Positions 40,287 through 49,847 of a DNA stretch of 64,000 nucleotides are shown in pieces. Source of the stretch: GCA-2746605 sp963710615. Lineage in GTDB: Bacteria > Bacteroidota > Ignavibacteria > Ignavibacteriales > Melioribacteraceae. Position numbers and translations under genes: made by a program. Numbering within the stretch: the stretch's first letter is position 1; every line of letters starts with the position of its first letter. The notes beneath the pieces were generated by a model. The model was not told where the DNA came from and did no database searches. It saw nothing but the letters and a program-made list of their open reading frames with translations. Location: positions 1-64,000 of the forward strand of contig CAVQBF010000010.1 of the NCBI GenBank assembly GCA_963710615.1, in the 5' to 3' direction.

Positions 40287-40360
40287 TGTCATTTCCGAAT
40301 GCTATTATCGGAAATCCATAATTTACTTTTCCTGGATTCCCAGTCAAGCTGAGAATGACA
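40287..40360. repeat. Dispersed TGTCATT repeat, paired copy
   Basis: Begins TGTCATTTCCGAATGCTATT and ends in AGCTGAGAATGACA, i.e. the same TGTCATT...AATGACA outer arms as the copy at 30054. Lies in the gap between the AmpG-like gene and the serine hydrolase. Confidence 0.55.
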
Positions 40361-40422
40361 ACAATAATATTATATTGTCGAAGCTCAATTATTTAATAAT
40401 CAATTAACAAAACATTATTTGT

Positions 40423-41577
40423 ATGAAAAACACGAAACTAAATTTCTTGCTACCCCTTATAATTTTTATATTCATTTATTCTTGCTCAACCAAAATTGAA
40501 AAATCACTTGATTTTGCTGAAGTTGACAGACTAATGGAACAAGCAGTTGAGGATTCAGTATTCCCAGGAGCTGCTTTATTATTTGGTACAGATGAACAAA
40601 TTTTTTACAGCAAGGGTTTCGGACATTTTACTTATGATAAAAATTCACCAAATGTAAAAACAAATTCTATTTTCGATTTGGCTTCTGTATCCAAAGTTGT
40701 TGCAACTACTTCCGCTGCAATGATTTTAGTAGATCAAGGGAAATTGAATTTAGATGAAAAAGTAATTACTTACCTTCCGCAATTTAACAATAACGGGAAA
40801 AATAAAGTAACAATTAGGAATTTACTTCTTCATAATTCCGGTTTAGCTCCATTCAAAAAATATTATGATGTATTTTCAACTGAAGAAGAAGTTATAAATG
40901 ATATAATGAATTTACCTTTGGATAATCCTCCGGGAGAAAAATATGTCTACAGCGATTTGGGAATGATAACACTTCAAAAAGTAATTGAAAATATTAGCGG
41001 AAAGTCTCTTGATGTATTCTTAGAAGAAAATTTATTTTCTAAATTAGAAATGAACCGAACAATGTATAATCCGTCAAATGAAATAAAGAATAACTGTGTG
41101 CCGACAGAATTAGACGATTTTTGGAGAATGAGATTATTACAAGGGGAAGTTCACGATGAAAGAGCTTATATGCTTAATGGAGTTGCAGGTCATGCTGGAT
41201 TGTTTTCAACTGTTGAAGATTTAGCTAAGTTTGCTATGATGTTATTAAATAACGGTGAATATAATGGTAACCAAATTATCTCTTCTAAAATTATTGATGA
41301 ATGGACTACAAAGCAAAGTGAACAAAGTGATAGAGCTTTAGGTTGGGATACTAAATCTATTGATGGATATTCATCAGCTGGAAAATATTTTTCTAAAGAA
41401 TCGTTTGGTCACACTGGTTATACCGGAACATCAATTTGGATTGATAAAGAAAATAAGTTTTTCGTGATTTTATTGAGCAACAGAGTTCATCCAACAAGGG
41501 CAAACAAAAAAATTAGTAAGTTCCGACCAATAATTCATAATGCAGTTTTTGAAAGTGTGTTTTTAAGAAATGAATGA
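40423..41577 (+). CDS. Serine beta-lactamase-family hydrolase, secreted
   Basis: 384 residues; signal segment includes 'IFIYSCSTK', a possible lipobox. Class C/PBP-like catalytic motifs: SxxK 'LASVSKVV' (Ser-Val-Ser-Lys), 'YSDLG' at the Y-x-N position, and 'GHTGYTGT' at the KTG position (His-Thr-Gly). Family includes AmpH-like peptidases and esterases acting on cell-wall peptides or beta-lactams. Neighbouring AmpG and sugar kinase genes favour a muropeptide-processing role. Overlaps the ABC ATPase gene by eight bases. Confidence 0.8.
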   Translation: MKNTKLNFLLPLIIFIFIYSCSTKIEKSLDFAEVDRLMEQAVEDSVFPGAALLFGTDEQIFYSKGFGHFTYDKNSPNVKTNSIFDLASVSKVVATTSAAMILVDQGKLNLDEKVITYLPQFNNNGKNKVTIRNLLLHNSGLAPFKKYYDVFSTEEEVINDIMNLPLDNPPGEKYVYSDLGMITLQKVIENISGKSLDVFLEENLFSKLEMNRTMYNPSNEIKNNCVPTELDDFWRMRLLQGEVHDERAYMLNGVAGHAGLFSTVEDLAKFAMMLLNNGEYNGNQIISSKIIDEWTTKQSEQSDRALGWDTKSIDGYSSAGKYFSKESFGHTGYTGTSIWIDKENKFFVILLSNRVHPTRANKKISKFRPIIHNAVFESVFLRNE

Positions 41578-42490
41578 GCTAGAAAAAGTAATTGAAATAA
41601 ATGGCCTCACTAAAAAATTTAAGAATCTTACTGCGGTTGATAACCTTAGCCTAAATGTTTATAAGGGTGATGTATTTGGTTTTCTGGGTCCAAACGGAGC
41701 TGGAAAAAGTACAACGATACGGATGATGTTAACACTTATAAATCCAACTTCTGGAAATATCAAATTATTTGGAAAGGAACTAAAAGAAAATCGCAAAGAT
41801 ATATTTAGAAAAGTTGGAGCAATTGTTGAGAAGCCCGATTTTTATCTTTATTTAACAGCTTATAAGAATTTAGAAATTCTTGGTAAAATGTCGGGAGCTG
41901 ATATAAGTAATAGAAATATTATGCAAATTCTTGAACTTGTCGGATTAGAAAAAAGATATAACAGCAAAGTAAAAACTTACTCTCACGGAATGAAACAGAG
42001 ACTTGGTATTGCACAAGCGCTTCTTCACAACCCAGAATTAATTGTTCTTGATGAGCCGACAGTTGGACTTGACCCTCAAGGCATTAAAGAAATTAGAGAA
42101 CTAATTCTCAAATTAAGTTCAGAAAAACAAATTACAATTTTTCTTTCTTCGCACATTCTTAAAGAAATTGAAATAGTTGCAAACAGAATGGTAATTATTA
42201 ACAAAGGCAAAACACTAATTGAAGGTTCAGTGAAAGAATTGTTGAACAACAATACTGATTCAATTACAATACAATTTAAATCTTCGTCTGATATTAATAT
42301 AATTCTTTCTAATTCAGAATTTTCGAAAAATCTATTTCATATAACAAATACTAAACTTAACATAGAATTGGATGAATCTAAGATTCCTGAGTTAATAAAA
42401 TTGCTAGTTGAAAATAAAGTTGAAATCTATTCAGTTGAACGAAGAAAATCTCTTGAAGATTATTTTTTAAAAATTACAGAAAAAAATTAA
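41570..42490 (+). CDS. ABC transporter ATP-binding protein
   Basis: 306 residues, ABC-2 type exporter ATPase of the CcmA/NatA class: Walker A 'GPNGAGKSTTI', signature 'YSHGMKQRLGIAQAL', Walker B 'LIVLDEPTVGLDP', switch 'LSSHILKEIE'. C-terminal extension about 80 residues. Works with the permease encoded four bases downstream; substrate unknown. Confidence 0.9.
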   Translation: MNELEKVIEINGLTKKFKNLTAVDNLSLNVYKGDVFGFLGPNGAGKSTTIRMMLTLINPTSGNIKLFGKELKENRKDIFRKVGAIVEKPDFYLYLTAYKNLEILGKMSGADISNRNIMQILELVGLEKRYNSKVKTYSHGMKQRLGIAQALLHNPELIVLDEPTVGLDPQGIKEIRELILKLSSEKQITIFLSSHILKEIEIVANRMVIINKGKTLIEGSVKELLNNNTDSITIQFKSSSDINIILSNSEFSKNLFHITNTKLNIELDESKIPELIKLLVENKVEIYSVERRKSLEDYFLKITEKN

Positions 42491-42493
42491 TAT

Positions 42494-43330
42494 ATGATTA
42501 GTCTTGTGGTAATTGAGTTAACTAAGATATTTAAAAAATGGAGATCCTACCTTGGCTACTTAGGAATTACAGTAATTGTGGCTATTATTCAAACTAATTT
42601 ATATATAAGCGGTGATAATTATGTAAAGTATTTAACACGCGATTTAGGCGAACTTTTTTTTATCACCGGTAATTTGCTGAATGGATATTTAATTGGTTAT
42701 ATGATTCTCAATGCAATGTTTATCTTATTTCCACTAACAATAGTGCTGGTTGCAGGAGAAATTTTGGCTGGAGAAGCAACAGGTGGAACCTACCGTTTAA
42801 TTATAACGCGACCAATTTCAAGACTAAAAATTGTTATATCAAAATTTATAGCAGGAGGTATATACACTTTATCCATTCTAATTTGGATGATTTTTGTAAG
42901 TCTAATTGTAAGCTTAATTATTTTTGGAACAGGAGATTTAATTGTATTAGCTGATGGATTGAATATTTTTGCTCATGATGATATTTTGTGGCGCTTTGCG
43001 GTTGGTTATTGTCATATTTTCTTTAGCATGACCCTTGTGTTCTCACTAACATTTTTGTTCTCATCTTTTGTTGAAAATGCAATTGGTCCAATGATTGCAA
43101 CTATGGCAATACTTATTGTACTTGTCATCATTTCCCAATTACCTTTAGATTTGGCTGAACAACTCAAACCATACATATTTACAAATTATTTCTTGGATTG
43201 GAATTTATTCTTTAGTTATTCAATTGATTGGACTACTCAGTTAGAATCAATGGGATTTTTGGCAGCTCATTCAATAATATTTTTATTAATTACAACAATA
43301 ATTTTTCTTAGAAAAGACATACTCACATGA
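42494..43330 (+). CDS. ABC-2 type transporter permease
   Basis: 278 residues with about six membrane helices and the conserved 'GEILAGEATGGTYRLIITRP' stretch of ABC-2 permeases. Partner of the ATPase before it; its stop overlaps the LolA-like gene as ATGA. Exported substrate unknown. Confidence 0.88.
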   Translation: MISLVVIELTKIFKKWRSYLGYLGITVIVAIIQTNLYISGDNYVKYLTRDLGELFFITGNLLNGYLIGYMILNAMFILFPLTIVLVAGEILAGEATGGTYRLIITRPISRLKIVISKFIAGGIYTLSILIWMIFVSLIVSLIIFGTGDLIVLADGLNIFAHDDILWRFAVGYCHIFFSMTLVFSLTFLFSSFVENAIGPMIATMAILIVLVIISQLPLDLAEQLKPYIFTNYFLDWNLFFSYSIDWTTQLESMGFLAAHSIIFLLITTIIFLRKDILT

Positions 43331-44028
43331 TAATTAAAACACTAATACTTATAATAAGTCTATCAATATTAACTTTTGGACAATCTAATGAAGCAGGCAA
43401 GTTATTAAATCAGATTAAAGATAAACTTAATCAAGTAAATGATTATTCAGTAAATGTCGAGGTTTCGGTAATTATGGATTTTCTAAAAATGCCAAAATCT
43501 AAAGCTGAATTATATTTTAAGAAACCGGATAAGTTTAAATTTCATTCGAATAATTTTGCAATTTTACCAAAAGCAGGAGTTGATTTTAATCCGCAAAAAA
43601 TACTAAGTAGTGATTATACTGCTGATATTATTGGAGATACCTTAATTAATAGTTCACTTATTTCAATTATTGAAATTATACCAGATTCTGATTCATCAAA
43701 ATTTGATTCAGCTAAATTATTTGTTAATAAAAACGAACTACTAATAAAGCAGATTATTTTAAATGCAGGTGAAGGTTATTCCATAAAAACAGAATTTAAT
43801 TACGATGGTCAAAAACAGTTTGCACTTCCTTCTGAAATAAAGGTCAGTTTAGATTTTAAAGAACCAGAAAAAGAAAATTCAAAAAAAAGAAGATCAAAAA
43901 TACCAGATAGTTTCAAAGGTGAAATTAAAATTCTCTATACTGATTATAAGGTCAACCAAGGAATTGATGATTCAGTTTTTTTCGAAGAAATTGAAAATTC
44001 CGAAGATAAAATGAACGATAATAAATAA
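43327..44028 (+). CDS. LolA-like outer-membrane lipoprotein-sorting domain protein
   Basis: 233 residues with signal peptide ending 'ILTFGQS'. 'LLNQIKDKLNQVNDYSVNVE', 'KSKAELYFKKPDKFKFHS' and the beta-rich body recall LolA/LolB-type folds (DUF4292-like in Bacteroidota). Translationally coupled to the ABC permease. Probably a periplasmic carrier or accessory of that exporter; function inferred from context. Confidence 0.7.
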   Translation: MIIKTLILIISLSILTFGQSNEAGKLLNQIKDKLNQVNDYSVNVEVSVIMDFLKMPKSKAELYFKKPDKFKFHSNNFAILPKAGVDFNPQKILSSDYTADIIGDTLINSSLISIIEIIPDSDSSKFDSAKLFVNKNELLIKQIILNAGEGYSIKTEFNYDGQKQFALPSEIKVSLDFKEPEKENSKKRRSKIPDSFKGEIKILYTDYKVNQGIDDSVFFEEIENSEDKMNDNK

Positions 44029-44097
44029 TTTTCTCCATACAATTGGGCATATTTAATTTTTTAGTTATTATTACGAATTAACTCTATAATTTTATAT

Positions 44098-44131
44098 TGT
44101 CATTCTGAGGAGCGAAATGAGACTTGTTCAC
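44098..44131. repeat. Dispersed TGTCATTCTGA repeat, partial copy
   Basis: TGTCATTCTGAGGAGCGAAA followed by TGAGACTTGTTC: left arm of the repeat, without an obvious matching right arm. Lies in the gap before sucC. Confidence 0.5.
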
Positions 44132-44198
44132 TTTAAGTTTTGTTCTTCATATAAAATTTTGATAAATATTAGTCTGCAATAAAATATTAAAGGTAACC

Positions 44199-45362
44199 AT
44201 GAAAATTCACGAATATCAAGCAAAAGAAATTTTAAGAAAGTTCAATGTTCCAGTTCCAGTTGGAAAAGTTGTATTTTCACCCGAAGATGCTGTTAAAGCA
44301 GCAAAGGAAATCGCCGGAAATATAAAAGTTGTGAAAGCACAAATTCACGCAGGCGGAAGAGGAAAAGGCGGTGGTGTTAAAGTTGCTAAAAACATTCCCG
44401 ATGTTAGAAAATACGCAAAACAAATTTTAGGAATGACTTTAGTTACACATCAAACTGGACCAGAAGGAAGAGTTGTTAAAAGACTTTTAGTTGAGCAAGG
44501 TGTAAACATCGATAAAGAAATGTATGTTGGCATCACTCTAGATCGTGCACAATCAAAAAATGTTGTAATGGTTTCTACCGAGGGTGGAGTTGAAATTGAG
44601 AAAGTTGCTGCTGAAACTCCTGAAAAAATAATTAAAGAAACGATTGATCCCGCAGTTGGAATGCAAGCATATCAAGCTCGTAAACTTGCTTTTGGTTTGG
44701 GATTAGAAGGAATTCAGTTTAAAAATGCTGTCAAATTTTTACTGTCTCTCTATAAAGCGTTTGATTCCACCGATGCTTCAATTGCTGAGATAAATCCATT
44801 AGTTGTAACAAAAGAAGGTGATGTTATTGCACTTGATGCAAAAATGAACTTTGATGATAATGCACTTTATCGTCATAAAGATATTGTTGAGTACAGAGAT
44901 TTTGAAGAAGAAGAACCACTTGAAATTGAAGCTTCAAAATATGACTTAAATTATATTAAATTGGATGGAAACGTTGGCTGCATGGTTAACGGAGCTGGAC
45001 TTGCAATGGGCACAATGGATATTATAAAATTAGCTGGAGGCGAGCCTGCTAACTTTTTAGATGTTGGCGGTGGAGCAAATAAAGAAACTGTAGCCAACGG
45101 TTTTAAAATAATTTTAAGTGATCCAAATGTAAAAGCCATTCTAATAAATATTTTTGGAGGAATTGTCCGCTGTGATAGAGTTGCTCAAGGCGTAATAAAT
45201 GCTGTAAAAGAGATTAAGGTTGAAGTACCAATTGTTATCAGACTTGAGGGCACAAACGCCGAAGAAGCAGCTGAATTATTAGCTAAATCAAAAATGAATT
45301 TTGAAGTTGCAACCACTTTAGAAGATGCTGCTAATAAAGTTACTGCTGTATTAAAAAAATAA
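44199..45362 (+). CDS. sucC: Succinyl-CoA synthetase beta subunit
   Basis: 387 residues, ATP-grasp plus CoA-ligase domain: 'KIHEYQAKEILRKFNVPVP', 'KAQIHAGGRGKGGGVKVA', 'EINPLVV', 'LDGNVGCMVNGAGLAMGTMD', 'FLDVGGGA' and 'NIFGGIVRCD'. Makes succinate plus ATP (or GTP) from succinyl-CoA in the TCA cycle. The sucD partner is not adjacent; a hairpin follows the stop. Confidence 0.97.
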   Translation: MKIHEYQAKEILRKFNVPVPVGKVVFSPEDAVKAAKEIAGNIKVVKAQIHAGGRGKGGGVKVAKNIPDVRKYAKQILGMTLVTHQTGPEGRVVKRLLVEQGVNIDKEMYVGITLDRAQSKNVVMVSTEGGVEIEKVAAETPEKIIKETIDPAVGMQAYQARKLAFGLGLEGIQFKNAVKFLLSLYKAFDSTDASIAEINPLVVTKEGDVIALDAKMNFDDNALYRHKDIVEYRDFEEEEPLEIEASKYDLNYIKLDGNVGCMVNGAGLAMGTMDIIKLAGGEPANFLDVGGGANKETVANGFKIILSDPNVKAILINIFGGIVRCDRVAQGVINAVKEIKVEVPIVIRLEGTNAEEAAELLAKSKMNFEVATTLEDAANKVTAVLKK

Positions 45363-45372
45363 TTAAATTCCT

Positions 45373-45398
45373 TAGCACAGACATCCTTGTCTGTGCTA
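45373..45398 (+). terminator. Perfect 11-bp hairpin after sucC
   Basis: TAGCACAGACA-TCCT-TGTCTGTGCTA, a perfect stem with a 4-base loop 11 bases past the sucC stop, and a TTCTTT tail. Probably terminates sucC. Confidence 0.65.
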
Positions 45399-45579
45399 GC
45401 TTCTTTGCAATAGTTCACCACCATTAAAATCCTCTCATTAAAATAAACTGATTCCCTCAAATCTGATTGATAATTTAAGTGCATTTAAATTATTTCAACT
45501 CATTCAATTTGGGAAAAGTTCAAATGCATGATTGGGATCAAAGAATATTAATTAGCAGAATTAAAATTTATTGCGATGC

Positions 45580-46581
45580 TTACTTTATTGGGAGTGTAAA
45601 TGAAAATGTGGCTCCTAAACCTTTTTTGCTTTTTACCCAGACTCTGCCATTGTGTTCTTCAACTATTTTTTTAGCAATCCATAAGCCAAGACCGGAGCTG
45701 CTCTCGTCTTTGGTATTATTTCTATTAAATTTGCTTCCCTTCTCAAAAGCTATTGCAATTTCATTTTCTGTGAGTCCGTAACCATTATCTGATACTTCAA
45801 CAAGAACAGTACTTTTGTCTAACTTTGTTGTAATATCAACCCTACTGTTTTCGGGACAAAATTTAATCGCATTTCCAATAAAATTATCAACTACTTCTTT
45901 CATTTTATCTTCGTCAACATCAACTATTACTTCTGTTTCCGGCTGATAAAGTCTAAGATCTATATTTTTTTCTTTAGCTTTAATTTTATTTGTTTTCGCA
46001 ATGCTATCAACTATATTAATAATATTGTGCTTTCCAATATTAAGTTTTAAAGTTGTATATTCCTCTGAAACAACTTGAGTAAATTCATTGGTTAATTTAA
46101 CTAACCTTGATGATGTTTCAAGCAAAGCTGCAAAAACATCCTTTTGCTCCTGCATAGAAAGATCGTAGGATTCTAAAAGTTCTACAAAATTTTTAATGGT
46201 AGAGGCTGGATTCTTAATGTCGTGAGCAACAATTGCAAGAGCTTCATCCTTTTTTACTCGTAATTCTTTTAATGTTTTTTCACTATGCTCAAGTTGATAT
46301 TTCTGTTCTTCAAGTTCAGCAATAGTTGCTCTGAGATCTTTAATTTTAAGTTTTAATCGTCTATTCTTTTCTTCTAGAAATGCAATCTCTCTATTTAGTT
46401 CTTCATTTTCATTTTTTAACTTTCTAAGCTTGCTAAGCTTATCTTGAGAAGAATCATTCTTCGTATTATTGAATAGGCTGGAGCCGGATGAAAAAAAATT
46501 TTTTTTGATTAATAAGTATATAATACCACTAAAAATGAGGAACAGAAGAACAAAAATCGCTATACCTAAAAACGAATCCAT
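45580..46581 (-). CDS. Membrane-anchored sensor histidine kinase
   Basis: 333 residues. One N-terminal helix ('GIAIFVLLFLIFSGIIYLLI') then a coiled coil (about 45-110), H-box 'VAHDIKNPAST', N-box 'NFIGNAIKF', G1 'DNGYG', G2 'SSGLGLWIAKKIVEEH'. No sensory domain beyond the coiled coil. No response regulator is adjacent, so it is an orphan kinase here. Related to Bacteroidota kinases of the 'HDIKNP' class. Confidence 0.88.
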   Translation of the reverse strand: MDSFLGIAIFVLLFLIFSGIIYLLIKKNFFSSGSSLFNNTKNDSSQDKLSKLRKLKNENEELNREIAFLEEKNRRLKLKIKDLRATIAELEEQKYQLEHSEKTLKELRVKKDEALAIVAHDIKNPASTIKNFVELLESYDLSMQEQKDVFAALLETSSRLVKLTNEFTQVVSEEYTTLKLNIGKHNIINIVDSIAKTNKIKAKEKNIDLRLYQPETEVIVDVDEDKMKEVVDNFIGNAIKFCPENSRVDITTKLDKSTVLVEVSDNGYGLTENEIAIAFEKGSKFNRNNTKDESSSGLGLWIAKKIVEEHNGRVWVKSKKGLGATFSFTLPIK

Positions 46582-46834
46582 TTAACCTAAAAATTAAATT
46601 ATTATAATAAACTATATTCTCTCACATTATCGAAGAAAGTATATAATTGTTAATAATATTTTAACTGAAATTTTTTATATGATGAAAATTTTTCCTTCAG
46701 ATTTAATAGTAGATGCTTTAAATCACAAAATTTTAAAATCTTTCTAAATATCAAAATAATATTTGCTTTATTTTAAAATGTCCCTTATTTTCACAGTCAT
46801 AATTTAATTTTTATCTAAATATTTAAGGTATTCT

Positions 46835-47281
46835 ATGCTTGACACAATTGATATTAAGATTCTGGACATACTCCAAAAAGAAGCCCGGACAAAAAGAAAC
46901 GTAATTGCCGAAAGTGTGGGGCTATCACTACCTTCTTTAAGCGAAAGGTTAAATAAGCTTGAAGAAAAAGGAATTATTGAAGGGTACTATGCCAGAGTAA
47001 ATAGAAAACCATTTGGTTACGACTTAATGGCATTTATAACTGTTTTTATGAGTTCTTCAAAAAAATTTGACGAACTAATTGAACATGTGAAGGAAACTCC
47101 AGAAATTTTGGAATGTCATGCAGTACTAGGGGAAGGTTCTCACATGCTAAAAGTGTTAGTAAAAGGGACTGAGGACTTGGAGAAACTATTAGCAAATATT
47201 CAAGCTTGGCCGGGAGTTTTAAGAACAGTAACGAGTTTTGTATTATCAACAATCAAAGAAACAACCAATATTAAACTATAA
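46835..47281 (+). CDS. Lrp/AsnC-family regulator
   Basis: 148 residues: N-terminal HTH 'RNVIAESVGLSLPSLSERLN' plus RAM ligand domain with 'AFITVFMSSSKKFDELI' and 'ECHAVLGEGSHMLKVLV'. Located 15 bases upstream of glutamine synthetase, so it probably controls nitrogen assimilation and senses an amino acid. Ligand unknown. Confidence 0.9.
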   Translation: MLDTIDIKILDILQKEARTKRNVIAESVGLSLPSLSERLNKLEEKGIIEGYYARVNRKPFGYDLMAFITVFMSSSKKFDELIEHVKETPEILECHAVLGEGSHMLKVLVKGTEDLEKLLANIQAWPGVLRTVTSFVLSTIKETTNIKL

Positions 47282-47296
47282 ATAGGAGAAAATAAT

Positions 47297-48313
47297 ATGG
47301 CAAAATTTAAATTAGAATACATTTGGTTAGATGGGCATTTACCTACGCAGCAAATGAGAAGTAAAACAAAAATTGTTGAAGATTTTAGCGGAGATGCTAA
47401 AGATGCGCCAATGTGGTCATTTGATGGTTCATCAACAAATCAAGCTCCGGGCGGATCATCCGACCTTCTTCTAAAACCGGTGAGAGCCTTCGTTGACCCT
47501 GCTAGAGATAATGCATATATAGTTATTGCCGAAGTTTTAAATCCGGATAAAACACCACATGAAACAAACGGAAGATCGACAATACGAGATGATGATAATG
47601 ATTTCTGGTTTGGATTTGAGCAAGAATATGTGCTTTGGGATTTAGACCACCACACACCTTATGGATTTCCTGCCCCAGGTTACTATCCTCCACCACAAGG
47701 TCCTTTTTATTGCTCAGTTGGGGCTGAATATAATATTGGCAGAGAAATTGTTGAAGAACATCTTGATCTTTGCATCAAAGCCGGTTTAAATGTAGAAGGA
47801 ATAAATGCTGAAGTAATGAAAGGACAATGGGAATATCAAGTTTTCGCAAAAGGTGCAAAAGAAGCCGGCGATCAGCTTTGGGCTGCAAGGTATTTATTGG
47901 AAAGAATTGGAGAACAACACAACATTCGCATCAACTTAGATCCAAAACCAGTCGAGGGAGATTGGAACGGTTCGGGTATGCATTGTAACTTTTCTAACGA
48001 ACTATTAAGAACTTGCGGTGATAAAGCCACTTATGATAAAATCTGTGAGGCTTTTGGAACCGATGAAGCAAAAAGACGTCACATAGAGGTATATGGTGAA
48101 GATAACCATAGAAGATTAACGGGAAAGCATGAAACTGCTTCAATCCACGAATTTAGCTATGGGATTTCGGATAGAGGAGCATCAATTAGGATTCCGATTG
48201 CAACTGTTGAATCAGGATATAAAGGTTATTTGGAAGATAGAAGACCGGCTTCAAATGCTGATCCTTATAAAGTTGCCGCTGCAATTATTGATACAGTTAA
48301 AAGTGTGAAATGA
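47297..48313 (+). CDS. glnA: Glutamine synthetase, type II (eukaryotic-type)
   Basis: 338 residues, the size of GSII rather than the 440-470 of bacterial GSI. 'YIWLDGHLPTQQMRSKTKIV', 'WSFDGSSTNQAPGGSSDLLL', 'GFEQEYVLWD', 'GPFYCSVGAEYNIGREIVEE', 'NIRINLDPKPVEGDWNGSGMH', and 'ASIHEFSYGISDRGASIRIP' mark the catalytic residues. Assimilates ammonia with glutamate and ATP. GSII lacks GlnE adenylylation. Immediately follows an Lrp-type regulator; terminator downstream. Confidence 0.93.
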   Translation: MAKFKLEYIWLDGHLPTQQMRSKTKIVEDFSGDAKDAPMWSFDGSSTNQAPGGSSDLLLKPVRAFVDPARDNAYIVIAEVLNPDKTPHETNGRSTIRDDDNDFWFGFEQEYVLWDLDHHTPYGFPAPGYYPPPQGPFYCSVGAEYNIGREIVEEHLDLCIKAGLNVEGINAEVMKGQWEYQVFAKGAKEAGDQLWAARYLLERIGEQHNIRINLDPKPVEGDWNGSGMHCNFSNELLRTCGDKATYDKICEAFGTDEAKRRHIEVYGEDNHRRLTGKHETASIHEFSYGISDRGASIRIPIATVESGYKGYLEDRRPASNADPYKVAAAIIDTVKSVK

Positions 48314-48324
48314 TTATTTTAGTT

Positions 48325-48367
48325 CTGGCCTCGACTTAAAATGTTGGGGTCAGTTTTATATTTTTTT
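48325..48367 (+). terminator. Rho-independent terminator after glnA
   Basis: CTGGCCTCGAC-N7-GTTGGGGTCAG forms an 11-bp stem with several G-T wobbles, followed by TTTTATATTTTTTT. It runs into the end of the convergent terC-like gene. Confidence 0.6.
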
Positions 48368-49109
48368 ATTTAACAACTGCCTTCCTCAACTTAATTGTAT
48401 TTCGCCTTTTACTCCTTACTTTCAAGTTTAATAATTCTACTCCAATAGAGAATGCCATTGCAAAATAAATATATCCTTTAGGAATATGCATCTCGAAACC
48501 TTCGCCAATTAAGGAAACACCAACTAGAATCAGAAAACTTAAGGCTAGCATTTTTATTGTAGGATGGTTATCAACAAATTCACCCAAAGCTTTTGCAGAT
48601 AACATCATAACTAAAACAGCAATTATAATCGCAATAATCATTACCGGAATATCTTTAGCTAAACCAACCGCTGTAATTACCGAGTCGAGTGAAAAGACTA
48701 TATCTAATAAAGCAATTTGTATTAATACACTACTAAAGCTGACTTTTTTAACTTCATTCTTCTCGTGTTCTTCACCTTCTAAACTATGGTGAATTTCGTG
48801 TGTACTTTTGGCCAATAAAAATAGACCGCCTAGAATTAAAATGAGATCCCGCCCTGATATCTCATATGCATAAACAGAGAAAAGAGGTGCCGTCAATTTC
48901 ATAATCCAAGCAAGTGAAAGTAGCAGCAGAATTCTTGTAACCATCGCTAAACTGAGACCAATAATTCTTCCTTTATTTCTTTGATTTCTTGGTAATCTTC
49001 CAACCAATATAGAAATGAAGATAATGTTGTCAATCCCAAGAACTATTTCCAAAGAAGTAAGAGTAATTAGGGCAATCCAAGCTTCTGGATTTGCAATCCA
49101 TTCAAACAT
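48366..49109 (-). CDS. TerC-family membrane protein
   Basis: 247 residues with about seven helices and the family motif 'SLEIVLGIDNIIFISILVGRLP' (split as EIVLGIDNIIFISILVGRLP) plus 'ALLDIVFSLDSVITAVGLAK'. The paired Asp residues are typical of TerC/Alx manganese exporters. Exports or handles divalent metal at the inner membrane; the ion is inferred from the family. Confidence 0.9.
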   Translation of the reverse strand: MFEWIANPEAWIALITLTSLEIVLGIDNIIFISILVGRLPRNQRNKGRIIGLSLAMVTRILLLLSLAWIMKLTAPLFSVYAYEISGRDLILILGGLFLLAKSTHEIHHSLEGEEHEKNEVKKVSFSSVLIQIALLDIVFSLDSVITAVGLAKDIPVMIIAIIIAVLVMMLSAKALGEFVDNHPTIKMLALSFLILVGVSLIGEGFEMHIPKGYIYFAMAFSIGVELLNLKVRSKRRNTIKLRKAVVK

Positions 49110-49259
49110 AATATGCCTATAATTAAGTTTTAAATATTTTAAAAGAAAATACTAAAATTGTAATAAATCATTCTATTTTTCTAAAACAAAACGATTTTTG
49201 ATTTTACGCAATTAATGACTATTTTGAAAAATATTCTAACTTAAAAGAAAGGTAATATC

Positions 49260-49847
49260 ATGAATTATTTATATAGATTTTTTATCATTCTCTTTTGCGC
49301 AACTTTCTTTTCGCTTAGCGCGCAAGAACAGGCTCAAGAAATGACAGACGAGCAAAAAGCATGGATGGATTATATGACACCAGGTGAATTCCATCAAATG
49401 CTTGCAAGCCATGCTGGAAAATGGGAAACAAAAACTACCTACTGGATGACACCAGATGCAGAACCTCAGACTTCTGTTGGAGAGTCTTTCAACAAAATGA
49501 TAATGGGTGGAAGATATTTACAATCAAATCCAACTGGAATTACTTGGGGTATGCCATACGAGGGAATGAGTATTGAAGGATACGATAATGCTACCGGAGA
49601 ATTTACAAATATTTGGATTGATAATTTAGGAACCGGTACATCTATTGCAAAAGGAACCTTCGATGAAGAAACTATGACTATCAATTACTCAGGAGAGATG
49701 GTTGACCCAATGACAAAAGAAAAAATAAAATATCGAGAGACTATAAGTTTTGGAGATGAAAATTCACATGTGTTAAATATGTATTTCGAATTTGAAGGGA
49801 AAGAATTTAAAGGTATGGAAATTATTTTCACAAAAGTAGAAGAATAA
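49260..49847 (+). CDS. Secreted DUF1579-family protein
   Basis: 195 residues with signal peptide ending 'FSLSAQ'. 'HAGKWETKTTYWM', 'NKMIMGGRYLQSN' and 'GYDNATGEFTNIWIDNLGT' match the DUF1579 beta-barrel-like family of unknown function. Good GAAAGG ribosome site. Appears monocistronic. Confidence 0.8.
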   Translation: MNYLYRFFIILFCATFFSLSAQEQAQEMTDEQKAWMDYMTPGEFHQMLASHAGKWETKTTYWMTPDAEPQTSVGESFNKMIMGGRYLQSNPTGITWGMPYEGMSIEGYDNATGEFTNIWIDNLGTGTSIAKGTFDEETMTINYSGEMVDPMTKEKIKYRETISFGDENSHVLNMYFEFEGKEFKGMEIIFTKVEE

